Shown: positions 33,582-44,904, numbered from the stretch's first letter. The stretch is DNA of 64,000 nt from Anoplopoma fimbria (GCF_027596085.1 NC_072455.1:2462850-2526849), one strand, 5' to 3'. Numbers and translations are program-made. Notes: generated from the letters alone by a model not told the origin.

Positions 33582-33649
33582 TATATTTTGATTTGAAACT
33601 CAGACACGAGTCCAAAGAGCGAGGAAGACCAGAAACTAATACTGATAAG
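33582..33649 (+). promoter_or_regulatory. Gene 7 predicted TATA promoter and non-coding exon 1
   Basis: TATATTTTG at 33582 is followed by ACTCAGACACGAGTCCAAAG and GCGAGGAAGACCAG. The exon ends AATACTGATAAG before a GT donor at 33650. The intron 33650-33856 is only about 207 bases, the shortest of the + copies. Confidence 0.65.
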
Positions 33650-33858
33650 GTTGGTCCTCTTGCTATTTTTACTTCTTAAATCCACATAGGCTTATCTTAC
33701 TGTTTGGATACTTGCACAATTGATCCTTTATTTTAACATTTGTCAACTAAGTGGCTGGAAGAGCAGCGCAGGAGGGATCCCTCTTCCAGGATTGACAGAC
33801 GTGCATTAGATATTATTTATAGATTTTCTCCATTTGATTGTCTTTTTCTCTTCCAGAT

Positions 33859-34737
33859 ATGGCAGGAGACTCCTCTTCCTCATCCAATGACTCCCTTCTT
33901 TATCGCGTCCCCCCTTGGACCATGTATTGCCTCTTCACAAGACCAAGCTCCTTGATCTTCTTCACATTCTACATCACAAGCATCCTCCTCTTCCTCCCTC
34001 TCTTCATCCTCATCCTGAACATGGGACTTCAACGATGGCGGCAGCAGCGCTCCACCTCCTCAGCAGCAGTGACGAGTCACTCTGACAGCTTCACCTACCA
34101 CATGACCGCCATCGAGCTGATTGGTGTTTTAGGGGACACTCTTGCCTGCTCCAGTATCTACTGGAAGCAAATCAATATACTCACTTTTGGGTACGCTCTT
34201 CGGATTTTTTCCTGGTATGGAAAGACGTTCTTTCACATGCTGACCTGTCTTGAGCGCTACCTGGCTGTCGTTCATCCCGTCACCTACCTGAGCCTGAGAG
34301 GACAGCGAGGGATCAGAATCAGAAACATCAGCATTGGGTGCGGTTGGCTGCTTTGCATTGGATCAACACCTTTGCGCTCTTCAGACGAGCTCTCCTTCCT
34401 CTTGGATTTAATCGTCTTGATCTTCTCCGTTGTCCTGGTGTCTTTCTGCAGCCTTTCTGTTCTCTGCGTTCTGATTCGTCCAGGGCCAGGGCAACAGGGC
34501 GGCGACAGGGAAAGGGTTGACCAATCAAAGCGGAGGGCTTTCTACACCATTCTTGTTATACTGGGAGTGCTGTCGTTGAGGTGTATTGTAAGTCTGGTTA
34601 TTATTATGTTGAGGGAAAGTTATGGGTGTGTGATCGTTACAGCTCTAGACTGGTTTAATGTCCCCAGCAGTCTGGTGTTACCTCTGCTGTTTCTACACAG
34701 AGCAGGAAGATTATCCTGTTGTAAGAGCAACACCTAA
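33859..34737 (+). CDS. Gene 7: atypical rhodopsin-like seven-transmembrane receptor (292 aa)
   Basis: Intact, last of the + block. The start ATG is two bases after TCTCTTCCAG. The N-terminus is MAGDSSSSSNDS, losing the first NSS glycosylation site of the others. Cys24 (MYCLFTRP) pairs by position with the third-loop Cys in YGCVIV. TM3 keeps CLERYLAVVHPVTYLSLR. The second loop is GQRGIRIRNIS and the third RPGPGQQGGDRERVDQSKRR. TM2-TM3 (DTLACSSIYWKQINILTFGY) and TM4-TM5 (STPLRSSDELSFLLDL) are unlike other copies. Tail is LSCCKSNT. Ligand unknown. Confidence 0.88.
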   Translation: MAGDSSSSSNDSLLYRVPPWTMYCLFTRPSSLIFFTFYITSILLFLPLFILILNMGLQRWRQQRSTSSAAVTSHSDSFTYHMTAIELIGVLGDTLACSSIYWKQINILTFGYALRIFSWYGKTFFHMLTCLERYLAVVHPVTYLSLRGQRGIRIRNISIGCGWLLCIGSTPLRSSDELSFLLDLIVLIFSVVLVSFCSLSVLCVLIRPGPGQQGGDRERVDQSKRRAFYTILVILGVLSLRCIVSLVIIMLRESYGCVIVTALDWFNVPSSLVLPLLFLHRAGRLSCCKSNT

Positions 34738-37287
34738 TGATGATAAGGATTGGATTGGATTTGAATGAACTCCCTTCAGATACAAGCAAACAAATAGACT
34801 TAAAAGGGAGTTATAAGCTGAGGAGAGCTGCAGAGTTTGGTTAATCCTATTAATAAAAATATATTAGTGGAGACTTAATATTGCCTATGTTGTATAAGAG
34901 GGGTCGCACTAATACATGGTAATACCTGCAGAAATCAAAACTCCCTGTCAACCCAGAGATCAGTAACTGCATTCATACTTTTAAGGCCTTCATGAGCGTT
35001 TTCTTTTCGCAATTTACTTGCACGTCAATATATTTTTTCATATTTATGCTTTTAGTACTGTACTTTACTGTACTGTTATAGTACTGTCACACATAATGTG
35101 AATATAACATGGCCAAAAACACGCTTTTTCTGAGCTGTCGCACTGCAAATAAAGGCATCAACCAATCGCGTTGTGTAGAACGGTTATAATAGAAATGTAC
35201 AACAGCACTGAGGCTCCGTAGTCCGAACCAAGACGGCAAATTTTATTACACCTTCTAATCTTTACAAAAGGCCGTTTTAGACCAGATCAACTCCTTTTGT
35301 TCTTACATTTCACGATAGAAGCTTTAGACATATACACTGTAACTGTTTACCAGAAAAATGTAAACAGAGAGCTTTTCACTAAAAGGAAACTCAATAAAAT
35401 ATCTTTCACTAGCTTACACTATACAACAATTGAGCTCAGCCAGACTGCCAGACAATGCTCTTGGTCAATATGATCCTAAAGTTAGCTGCTGGTTATAGTA
35501 TTGATGTTGATTTTTGTAATGTTTATTCATTGCGCTACAGTTGTGTAAATGCCTTTATCCTTTTCTCTTTTTATATAGTTTCACAATCTAAGATACAATA
35601 AATAATCTGTTTTGATAAGTCAGAGCAGTTATCCTATTATCTTTATAACTGGTGAAGTTCTTGAAACATTTTGGTTTTATTACAATGAGCAACTTTGTAA
35701 ATGTTTAATCGCCTTAGCTTCAAGATTACATCACTGTTAATATGATACTGGTTGTTTGTGTACTTTTTGGAAAATATGCAGAGGCGCTTATAGGAGAAAG
35801 TGACAACAAATCCAATAAAAATGAAACACTGCTCCTGTGGAAAGGATATGATATATTTATTTACTTATATTGACCCTGTGAACAATTTAGTAAAAGTTAA
35901 AGTTTCAGCCACTCAAATGGTACCAATAACTGGTCCGGCCCATGTATTTATATACTATGATCATCCCAAGCTGTTTTCTCATTTATTTCAAGTTGTTGTG
36001 TTTCTTGTGTTTCCTGTTAGACAACAAAACCAAATACAATGTTTTGTTACTTTTGTTTCACTGAATTATCATGATTAAACAACTATAAAATACTATTTGA
36101 ATGGTTTTATTTAAACATCTTTCTCCACAACAAGCAAAACACAACAGCAATGTCCACTCTGTTTTATGGAATCAACATTTTAGATTTCATTCTTTGACTG
36201 GCTTTTGAGAGTCCAAAGTGTTTTCCGGAGTCGTTCCTCTTTGTATATTGAAGAACAGCTGTCCAAAATTATGATTGGTACATTACATGGTGTAACAAGT
36301 GATGATGTATGGAACAGAATCAATCCTCATGATGGCAATTAGGGTTAACAATGAGCAGAAATGAGCATTCTTGACAAAGTGTTCTATTTGTACAAGCAGT
36401 TAGACAGGGGAGGTTTTATATGCAAATAAACTAATACAAAAAGACAGCTTTTAATTATAGAATGCATTTAGCATCATATATTTATAAATGAATGCCTTTA
36501 TTAGATAGAAACTAGGAGAAAGAGATATGGGAAATAACCAACACCTTCTCATTTTGAACTTGACACATACTGACACACTGGGTAGCTCCACAACAGTTGC
36601 AGTAAACACGTGTTCAACGTTGTGAATTCAAACAAAATACGCAAAACCACTTAAATAGATTTAGGTAAAACATCATGGTTGATGGCCTAAGATAACTAAG
36701 TAAACATCGTAACATTAGTACGAAAAACCAACACAAACATTACCAAGGTAACTTTAAAGTAACTCAACAACGGTCTTTATACTACATCATCACACTTCCA
36801 GAGCCTTTTCTCTGAGGGTCTAATAATGCAGGCTATTCTCATACAGCGTTTGTAGCTATACCAACAAAAATGAATCGGCGCAAAATTAATTAGTATGTCA
36901 TCCGCATAATGACGAATCAGGGATTTTAAAACACTACAAAAACTTACACAGGATGAATGGGTCAAACAAAAACCGGGCGTTCATCCAGGAGACTGCTGCT
37001 CATGAACGAGTATAGTATTAATTTTAACCCAAACAACAATCTTTTCCCAAACCTAATTTAGTAGGTTTGTTGCAAAGACGTTCAAATTTAGATCTTCACA
37101 AAAAGTTTATTTTGAAAAGTACGTTGCACAAGACGCCGAGGAGTGAGACAAAGCGACAAAAGGAAAATGTGCTGGAATGGCATTCAATGAAGGGCTCTTG
37201 CAGGATGCAAACCTTTGCCTATGGTCGGTGACTTAGCCTCTAGGCCACTATGGTGCTCTTTCAACCATATCACCAATGATAAAATGA
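34738..37287. other. Gap between the convergent + and - gene blocks
   Basis: About 2.5 kb with no recognised gene. The conserved 3' block and AATAATAAAC-type polyadenylation module seen behind genes 1-6 are absent, although a partial 3' UTR-like phrase (TCATGATTAAACAACTATAA) occurs near 36068. An open frame at 35800-36078 has no motifs. Probable 3' UTR of gene 7 followed by the 3' flank of gene 8. Confidence 0.45.
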
Positions 37288-38196
37288 CTAATTGATGGTC
37301 TGTTTTTTGTTGTATTTACAACATGGTAGTTTTTCTGCTCTGTGTAGGAATAGCAGCGGCAGCACATAGCTGCTGGGCAGACAGAACCAGATTCCTGATA
37401 TCTGTACCACACACCTGGCGCTGTTGCTCAACACGGACGAGGAAGCCAATGCCATGCAAACCAGATTCCCACTGAACCGCAGCAGCAGCACCGCCATTAT
37501 GGCCGTGATGGTCATGAACGCCTTTTGCTTTAATGTGTCGGTCTTCCCACCGTTTGCGCCCTCTTCCACCGGCCCCGGGCGATTCAGGACGCGGAGGACA
37601 GAAAGGCTGCAGAAAGAGCTGATGATTAAGGACAAAACCAAATTGCAGAAAAACAGAATCATGTTGAAATTTTGGCTAAGGAGAAGCCTTAATGCAATCA
37701 ATCCCAAGCACGTCAACCAAACGCAACCGACGCTGATATTTCTGACCGTGACCCCACCCGTCTTACTCAGGCCCAGGTAGGTGAGGGGGTGAACGATGGC
37801 GACGTAGCGCTCCATGCAGGTGAGCACGTGGAAGAACATCTTCACACACGAGATGATGGCAAATGTGTTGCACCCCACCCTGATCATGTTCTCTTGATGA
37901 GTAAAGGCGCCGCAACAGCAGACAATGGACCCGGAGATGCCAATCATCTCCATGGCGACCATGTTGTAGGTGAAGACATCTATGGGATTCATTGTGATGC
38001 TGCAGCGGCGTTCCCGCAGGCTCTGGAAACCAAAGCAGAGGATGGAGACGGAGAGGGGGAGGAGGAGGAGGATGTTGGTGACGGTGAAGGCGGTGAAGAC
38101 GGAGGAGCCAGCTGGGGAGCTGAAGCAGCTGCCGTGGGCGGAGGGGTGGGAGGAGTTGGGGAAGACATTTTGGGAGGAAGAGGTGTTTGCGTACAT
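37288..38196 (-). CDS. Gene 8: atypical seven-transmembrane receptor, minus-strand group (302 aa)
   Basis: The start is the MYANTSSSQN ATG, 10 bases after the acceptor CCTCTTTAG; the 22-codon upstream extension is intronic. Asn/Ser-rich N-terminus, Cys24 (GSCFSSP) and a third-loop Cys (ARCVVQ). TM1 contains TVTNILLLLP and TM2 VAMEMIGISG with Glu at the 2.50 position. TM3 ends CMERYVAIVHPLTYLGL. The second loop is SKTGGVTVRNIS and the third RPGPVEEGANGGKTDTLKQK, more diverged than in any other copy. TM7 has LPLLFLHRAEKLPCC. It is the most divergent member near the convergence point. Its predicted first exon is about 2.4 kb upstream near 40.6 kb. Confidence 0.87.
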   Translation of the reverse strand: MYANTSSSQNVFPNSSHPSAHGSCFSSPAGSSVFTAFTVTNILLLLPLSVSILCFGFQSLRERRCSITMNPIDVFTYNMVAMEMIGISGSIVCCCGAFTHQENMIRVGCNTFAIISCVKMFFHVLTCMERYVAIVHPLTYLGLSKTGGVTVRNISVGCVWLTCLGLIALRLLLSQNFNMILFFCNLVLSLIISSFCSLSVLRVLNRPGPVEEGANGGKTDTLKQKAFMTITAIMAVLLLRFSGNLVCMALASSSVLSNSARCVVQISGIWFCLPSSYVLPLLFLHRAEKLPCCKYNKKQTIN

Positions 38197-38758
38197 ATCC
38201 ACTGGCCTAAAGAGGGAGGCACAAAGAGGATGAGGGAAAGATGAATGAAGTGACATAATCATGAAAACAGTAATAGAGGTATAGACAGTAAAGTCTCATA
38301 TATTCAAATAACATCCAACACTAACAGATAAAAGCAAATCTTTAATCAGTTGAAACTATTTACTATAATGTCAATTTCCACGGAACTAATTCAAATCTGT
38401 TGCTCTCCATATTTGTTTATTTTTTAACAGAATGATGTTTCTTCTTCCAGTTATTTCCTGTTTGCTGTACTTCTGATCCTTGAAAAAAAAAAAAAGTTGT
38501 CAAAAAAAGTCAGTAATGTTTCTCCTAATATTTTTTCACATTAAAAGCAATTCTATAAATGGAGTATTGCAAATTCTCATGGAAGTGTTTGGTTGAGGGG
38601 TAGGCAACCTTATGCTGCATTCATATGGAATCAGGCAGACGGACAACAAACAAATAGTCCGACAGAATGTCAGGACAGCAAAAGGAATATTGCATGTTGC
38701 TATTGAGATGGAATAATATATATTATAATAATAATAATACAATTTTTGGGTATATATA

Positions 38759-38985
38759 CAGTAGCAGTCAAAAGTTTGGACACACCTTCTCATTCAACTA
38801 CTTTGAAGAATATAAAATATAAAACATATTCTGGTTTGTTGAGCATTTGTTTGTTTACCACATAATTCCATATGTGTTCCTTCATAGTTTGGATGTCTTC
38901 AATATTAATCTACAATGTAGAAAAAAATAAAAATAAAGAAAAACCATTGAATGAGAAGGTGTTTCCAAACTTTTGACTGGTACTG
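38759..38985. mobile_element. Tc1/mariner-like MITE
   Basis: A 227-bp element with inverted ends: CAGTAGCAGTCAAAAGTTTG at the left and CAAACTTTTGACTGGTACTG at the right, continuing as GGACACACCTTCTCATTCAA/TTGAATGAGAAGGTGTTTCC. TA flanks at 38757-38758 and 38986-38987. No coding capacity. Confidence 0.9.
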
Positions 38986-39742
38986 TATGTAATAATGCCA
39001 TCCAACATTTCCCTGATTCCTTGTGAAGGCAGCACAGGTTAGGGTAGCTTAACCAATGGCACACTATCAATAAGGGTGCAATAGATTTCTTTCGATCATT
39101 ACTCTTTATGAGTAAAAGTTTTTCTAAAAGGAGGAGAAAAACTTGGACGAGTGGAATCTATGGAGCAAAATGGTCAAATAATAGAAGATACAAAACGGCA
39201 TGAGGAACACATTTTTTCCTTAACATTTTTAGGTTAAAGAAAAAAGCGACCGTTGGTTTAATCTTCCTGTTCAGCTCCAGAAAAGTTTCACTGCTGAACA
39301 GGTTTCTTGAGAGAAATTCAGCAGAAAGCGGGTTGAGAATGTCCTGATAATTCTGCACAATTCCAATTATTTCCAGCCATTTTAAAAGTGCAAGTTTAAA
39401 GTTAACACTTGATGACAGTTTGAATTGGAAATTATAGTTTTGGTGCAAGGGAATTAAATTGAATCTGGGTTTACGATAGACGTTTAAAGAGAGGTTTAAA
39501 TTAAATCTTAAATTTAAAGTTTGTTGCAACGTGATTTAAAGTTAAAACCAGGATTTAATCAGGTTTAGCACAATAACACACAATAACACAGACGTGAAGT
39601 TAATCTACAAAGGTTATGATATTATTAAAGGACAAATACCTTGTCAGGAGTGTTTGTCTCTGCTCTTCTTCTCTGCGTGTATTCATTCACTGTCATCTTG
39701 TCCAAATAGTTATATATATGTACGTGTGTGTGCCTGTGTGTG

Positions 39743-39745
<3 letters not shown>

Positions 39746-39829
<84 letters not shown>
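39746..39829. repeat. (TG)n microsatellite
   Basis: About 84 bases of pure TG, preceded by two TGTGTGTGCC units. Cys-Val and His-Thr frames through it are artefacts. Confidence 0.97.
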
Positions 39830-39830
<1 letters not shown>

Positions 39831-40579
39831 GGAACACATGTGTTTCTAATATGACGTTTGCTTGTGAACTGGTGGCAGCAGGCCTGTGGGCTTTTTGCAT
39901 GTTGGAAAAACAATTGACTTTATCAGCATTTAGAAGGCAAATTCACGTTCGAGGTCATTTACAGAACAACAGCTCCGGTGATCCAGTGTCTTGCTCAAGG
40001 ACACTCCAGCAGGACATGGAAAAGGCAAATTTTTGTGTAAAGCGCCTTTCATTAACAAGGCATTAAAAGAGACATGACTCAAGGTTATTAAAAGACAAAC
40101 ATAACCAATAGAAGATAAAACTGAATAATCAAAAACTATAGTGCTGCAAGACATGAATAAATAAATAGTGTTAATCGATAAAATGCTGTTGCAAACAGAA
40201 AAGTCTTGAGCTTTGGTTTAAAAGCACGATGAGTTGGAGCAGACCTTAAGCTCTCAAGCGCCGCTAATAACATCACTTTTGTGGTTATTTAAAACCAAAC
40301 GACAATCATTTCCTTAACTTGCTAAGTGTTTTATGATCTTTTCTTCAATCTAACTAAGTTGTTTCCTTTGAAGACGGAAGTGTATTTTGAAATGACTGTA
40401 TGCAGATGACACCAAGACATTGCTTGACTTTTGAAAAGAAAAGAGTAACTTTTCATGAGACATTACAGGAACCGTTGTATGAGGAAACGTTGACCTCGGT
40501 AATTCGCATTACTTTATAATATATCATTTTATGTAAGTTAGTTGACAAAAAATATTGAATTCCATAAAGATACGCTCAC

Positions 40580-40667
40580 TTTGACGCCAGTTTAAAGATA
40601 CCAAACTTTCTGATCTTCTGTCCGTTGTGTGTCTGGACTGTGAACTGGTGTGTTGTACATAAATACT
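40580..40667 (-). promoter_or_regulatory. Gene 8 predicted promoter and non-coding exon 1
   Basis: Read on the - strand, GCAGTATTTATGTAC (TATA-like TATTTAT) is followed by TTCACAGTCCAGACACACAA and GGACAGAAGATCAGAAAG. The exon ends GGCGTCAAA before GTGAGC. It is homologous to the modules upstream of genes 9-11. Assignment to gene 8 rests on position and strand only. Confidence 0.5.
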
Positions 40668-40686
40668 GCAGTATACATTTCAATTA

Positions 40687-40797
<111 letters not shown>

Positions 40798-41609
40798 GCA
40801 TGTTTTATAACCAGTAAGCGTCGCTCATTCGCTTTGATTCATTTGTTTTATTTGCATTTCATCTCCTACACAGACGCAGAATAGCACCAAACCACTGCTT
40901 TGCTCAAAGACACCTCAAAACTGGCTCTTAATGAAACAGGAACTTTAGGTCCTCAGTAGGTATGAATCACCATAATCATAAATCCCAGAAGCACAGACTG
41001 CACACAAACACATTTTAGAGTCATTATTGATTACATTTATTCACTCATTTAAAAACATAGATATTTATACAAGGAATGTATCAATAAGCACACGTAAAAA
41101 TGTAATCAGATTATTTTGTGATTATACATTTCTTATCATATATTATCAAACTATTATCAAGGTTTCTGCCAACAGAGCACCATAAACATACAAGCAAACA
41201 AACCAACATGGTAAATGAATAAATAAATAACTTTGATTTATGATGTATGGTGATGACAAAGAATCACCAGGTTTGCTGTGTTTTACATTGTCAGATAACA
41301 TTTTAGAAAAAGGTTTTCGTAAAAGAAAGATGACAATAACAGGCCACAGTGCATTCAAAACAATTTGTATTTCTTCATAATAAATCATTCTGGTTTTGAG
41401 AAATGTGCTTATTCACCTCATCATTCACCAAGTGCTGGTTGACAGGATTCAAAAGAGCTGTAATTTAAAACCGGTGCTTATTCAAATCAGACACCTGTCT
41501 GTCGATTTGTCTGTCACTTGTTATTTTGTTACCTAAACAGTCTGTAAACCAGAACTTAGTCCAATCTTTTGATAATACATTTGGGGTTTTTTGTCAATCA
41601 CTGTGACTC

Positions 41610-42080
41610 AAAATGACCACACAAAAAAGACTACCAACAGACACAAAATGAATACAAAGAGGCGGAAAGCAGCTACAATGAAATGCAAAACGACTGCAAA
41701 AAGGGGCAAAACAACCACCAAGAGACACGAAACGACTACAAATAGATGCAAAACTACTACATAAATGGGCAAAACAACTACAAAAAAGGGGCAAAAAACC
41801 CCACAAAGAAACAATTTCAAAAAGACACAAAACAACCACAAAGAGATACAAACTGACTGCAAAGAGAAGAATGCATTTACAATGAAATCCAAAATGACTA
41901 CATAAAGTGACAAAACCACAAAAAGACTCAGAGACATAACAACTACAATGAGATGCAAAACGACTACAGGTAAACAAAAGCTACAAAAAGACCATAATAA
42001 TTACAACGTGACACAATACAATGACAAAGAGACACAAAATGATGTCAAAGAGACACAAAATGACCACAAAGAGATACAAG
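41610..42080. repeat. Degenerate CAA-rich minisatellite
   Basis: Tandem units of roughly 22-27 bases built on ACAAAGAGACACAAAAC followed by GACTA, with variants such as TAGATGCAAAACTACTA. Lies directly 3' of gene 9. Long Phe/Cys/Val-rich antisense frames arise from it and are not genes. Confidence 0.85.
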
Positions 42081-42112
42081 CTAAAGAATATGCATTTTCC
42101 CAGCATAATAAT

Positions 42113-43027
42113 CTAATCTGATCCTTGTCCTGATATGTTACTTTTCTTAAAACAAACCAGTTTTCCTGCCCTGTTTAGAAAGAAAAGAGGTAACACCAGA
42201 CTGCTGGGCAAACCAAACCACAATACTGACATCCACACGAAACACCTGTCAATCTCCCCAAAATGTGGTGAGTCCTTTAGAGCAGTGGCAAGTACATTTC
42301 CCCCAAACCTAAACAACAACACTCCCAGTATGGCCATGATGGTGTAGAACGCTCTCATCTTTGATCGGTCAACCCGTTGTTTGGCCCCACCCCCTGCCCC
42401 TGGCCCTGGACGAATCAGAACATAGAGAACAGAAAGGCTGCAGAAAGAGATGACAGACAAAATGAGGGTTATAAGACAATAAGAGATGATGTTAATTAAG
42501 TTTATGTCCTCAATAAATAGGAAACCTGTGTTTGCAAAGCACAGCAGCCAAACACATCCGATGGAGATATTTCTGATTCTGATCCCCTTCGCCTTCCTCA
42601 GGCCCAGGTAGGTGATGGGGTGAACGACAGCCAGGTAGCGCTCCACGCAGGTCAGAATGTGAAATAACCGCTGTCCAGTTATGTTGATGGAGATAAAAAA
42701 CATACCCACCATCATCATTTCTGGGAGACGAATGAGGATACCACAACAGCATAAAGTGGAACCTACGATATTTATCAGCTCAATGGCGACCATGTGGTAG
42801 GTAAAGATGTCAGCGTGGCTCATCGTCACGCCGGAGCGCTGTTGCCACCATTGTTGGAGACCCAGGTAGATGACGTAGATGCAGAGAGGGAGGACGAGGA
42901 GGATGCTGGTGACGGTGAAAGCGATGATGTTGAGGGTGCCAGATGGTTTGCTGAAGCAGCTTTGCAGGATATCATAGGCGTTGGTGGAGGAAGAGTTGGA
43001 AGTCTTGTCCAAAGTCATGTCAGTCAT
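42113..43027 (-). CDS. Gene 9: atypical seven-transmembrane receptor, minus-strand group (304 aa)
   Basis: The start is the ATG of MTDMTLDKTSNSSSTN, two bases after the acceptor CCCTTGCCCAAAG; a 36-codon hydrophobic extension upstream is intronic and should not be taken as a signal peptide. Cys24 and Cys262 are the invariant pair. TM2 has AIELINIVG. TM3 ends CVERY (128-131 region) and AVVHPITYLGLRKAKGIRIR follows. The third loop is RPGPGAGGGAKQRVDRSKMR. TM7 has LPLFFLNRAGKLVCFKKSN; the tail is longer than in + genes and ends SGQGSD. N-glycosylation is possible at NSSS. Gene 10 is nearly identical except in a few outer-facing segments. Confidence 0.9.
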   Translation of the reverse strand: MTDMTLDKTSNSSSTNAYDILQSCFSKPSGTLNIIAFTVTSILLVLPLCIYVIYLGLQQWWQQRSGVTMSHADIFTYHMVAIELINIVGSTLCCCGILIRLPEMMMVGMFFISINITGQRLFHILTCVERYLAVVHPITYLGLRKAKGIRIRNISIGCVWLLCFANTGFLFIEDINLINIISYCLITLILSVISFCSLSVLYVLIRPGPGAGGGAKQRVDRSKMRAFYTIMAILGVLLFRFGGNVLATALKDSPHFGEIDRCFVWMSVLWFGLPSSLVLPLFFLNRAGKLVCFKKSNISGQGSD

Positions 43028-43029
43028 GA

Positions 43030-44790
43030 CTTTGGGCAAGGGGCAGGAATAGAGTGAATCAGAGAGAAAGATGAGAGGGCGAAAAACAAGTGGAAATAGT
43101 GAAATTATGTAGATCATGACTATTGTATAGAGCAAAAGTAAATGAGTACATTTTTACCATTCAATAATTCATCCACAGATTTTTGTCACATAATTGGAAA
43201 GAACATTGCTAGCATTGAAGCATGGTGGCATTAGCAAGTGGGCTAACTGTTATTAACAAGCTAGCTAGATAGGTAGCTTGCTAATTACACCATGCTTTAA
43301 TGCTACAGCGGTTACAGAAAATGAGCAGAACAGCAGGCTGGTGGCTCTGCCTCACTCTTCATTTCACTGTGCAGAAGGACAAGCTATCAAGCTAACTAGC
43401 TAGCCATCTGTCCCAGGAGCTGACGTCTGCTAATTAGAACGAAATACAAAGAAGGTACAATTTCAAACTTTTGACCTGAGGGGCCTTCAAGATGAAAAGT
43501 CAGATGATCACCAATGTCAGTACAATTCATCATTCATTTCATGTTCATTTCCATCCAAAGCGGGATGGACTTACACGGCCAACAATAGAGTTATGCTGAG
43601 TGTGGTTTAAAATGAACTCATAGGGTTCAACGTTTCAGGGTTCATCTGCTATGTTCGTATCCCTCGTGAACATGTACGATTGACCTGATCTCGTTTTGTG
43701 TCTGTTTTCCCCTTCTTGTTTCTTGTATTTTTCAGATACTTTTGTTGCACTCACCTTCATGTATGTTTTGTTTAAGACATGTATTTTTATATATATTGTT
43801 CTGCAGAATATGACATTTTGGTAGAAAATGAATGAAATACATTGTCAGTACACATTTGACTGATAACTAAAGTACTAAAGAACATGATGCAACTTGCCCA
43901 AAACAGATGCAACATTTGGCAGTACGTTTCCTCTAAAACCAATTTTTTTTTCAAATCTTCAACATAAAGACTAAATTTAGTGTTGAGTTTTTACGTGCCA
44001 CCATAGCAGTCTTACAACAGCCAACCAGCTTCATTTGACAATGAAATACATCAACATGTCAGGTACATCTATGGATAGTTTAGTACTGGCACTGGCCCAG
44101 GGGCCCAAGGGGTCAGGGGCCTAACTCTACAAAATGGCACTTTAAAAAACACAAACGATCACATATTAAATAAATAAAAATAGATGCAAAATTACTAAAA
44201 GGATGATGCAAAAGTACTAATAGATGTGAAACAACTACAAACAACCCTAAAAGAGGACATAATAATGACACAAAACGACCCACAAACCTTCACATAACGG
44301 CTACAAAGGACCCAAAATGACCACAAAGAGACACAGAATAAACAAAAAATAGATGCAAAACAATAGCAAAGAGCTAAAAAAGTACTATAAATAGATGCAA
44401 AATGACCAAAAAACTGGGTCCCTTTGTCTAATAATCTGTCCATGGGTACATCATTTAAGATAAAGTGGGTTTATTCATAAAAAATGGAATTATAAACATG
44501 AAATGATAGCACAAAGATTAAAACCCCCAAACGCACATATTGTCACCATTGGTGCATCTGGCATTAAGTCTGTGCAACCTATTTCTTTAACATTATCCTT
44601 TTAACATCCAACTACAATATTATGTGACAAATCTAGTCTCTATAAGCATTTTTAAAAACAAAACAACTGAAAAACACAATAAAGTTCCCTGCCAAGTGAA
44701 CAGTGTTTGGTAATCTGCATTACTTTATCAAATGTCATTTTACGGTTGTGAGTTGACAAAAAATATTGAACTACATTAAAATACACTCAC
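43030..44790 (-). other. Gene 9 predicted intron
   Basis: About 1.76 kb between donor GTGAGT (first base 44790) and the acceptor. It contains inverted AGCTAGCTAG-type words near 43255-43410 and a second CAA-rich minisatellite at about 44205-44410. Near-identical copies form the gene 10 and 11 introns. No gene is seen. Confidence 0.55.
44205..44410. repeat. CAA-rich minisatellite in the gene 9 intron
   Basis: Same ACAAAGAGACACA / TAGATGCAAAA word family as at 41.6-42.1 kb. Repeated almost unchanged at 49.87-50.07 and 55.49-55.70 kb. Confidence 0.75.
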
Positions 44791-44878
44791 TTTGATGGCA
44801 GCTTTTAGATCGCAAACTTTCTGATCTTCTGTCCGTTTTGTGTCTGGACTGTGAACTGGTGTGTTGTCCATAAATACT
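44791..44878 (-). promoter_or_regulatory. Gene 9 predicted promoter and non-coding exon 1
   Basis: On the - strand: AGTATTTATGG (TATA-like, 44868-44878), then TTCACAGTCCAGACACAAAA, CGGACAGAAGATCAGAAAG and CTGCCATCAAA before GTGAGT. The adjacent TG microsatellite lies upstream at 44905-44973. Confidence 0.6.
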
Positions 44879-44902
44879 GCATAATCACGGTATACCTTTT
44901 AA

Positions 44903-44904
<2 letters not shown>

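Larger units (their letters stand above)
38207..40579 (-). other. Gene 8 predicted intron
   Basis: Between the donor near 40579 and the acceptor at 38207-38208. It holds a MITE (38759-38985) and a TG microsatellite (39746-39829). An interspersed-repeat segment at about 39960-40270 contains CAGTGTCTTGCTCAAGGACA and AAAGCGCCTTTCATTAAC. No other gene is seen. Confidence 0.4.

Noticed and set aside
35800..36078. 92-residue frame in the convergent gap
   Set aside because: No motif, no splice context and no similar copy elsewhere in the array; likely chance in 3' flank.
37789..38244. 151-residue acidic frame opposite gene 8
   Set aside because: Shadow of gene 8 on the other strand; similar shadows lie opposite genes 9-12 (42794-43057, 48453-48716, 54077-54340, 59564-59806).
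41594..41977. 127-residue Cys/Phe-rich frame
   Set aside because: Arises on the antisense strand of a CAA-rich minisatellite; the same holds for frames at 44195-44443, 47217-47435, 49854-50102, 52846-53100 and 55478-55726.
43028..43135. 36-residue hydrophobic N-terminal extension of gene 9 (also genes 10 and 11) as a signal peptide
   Set aside because: It precedes a good splice acceptor two bases before the internal ATG, the same structure as all + genes, so it is read as intronic.
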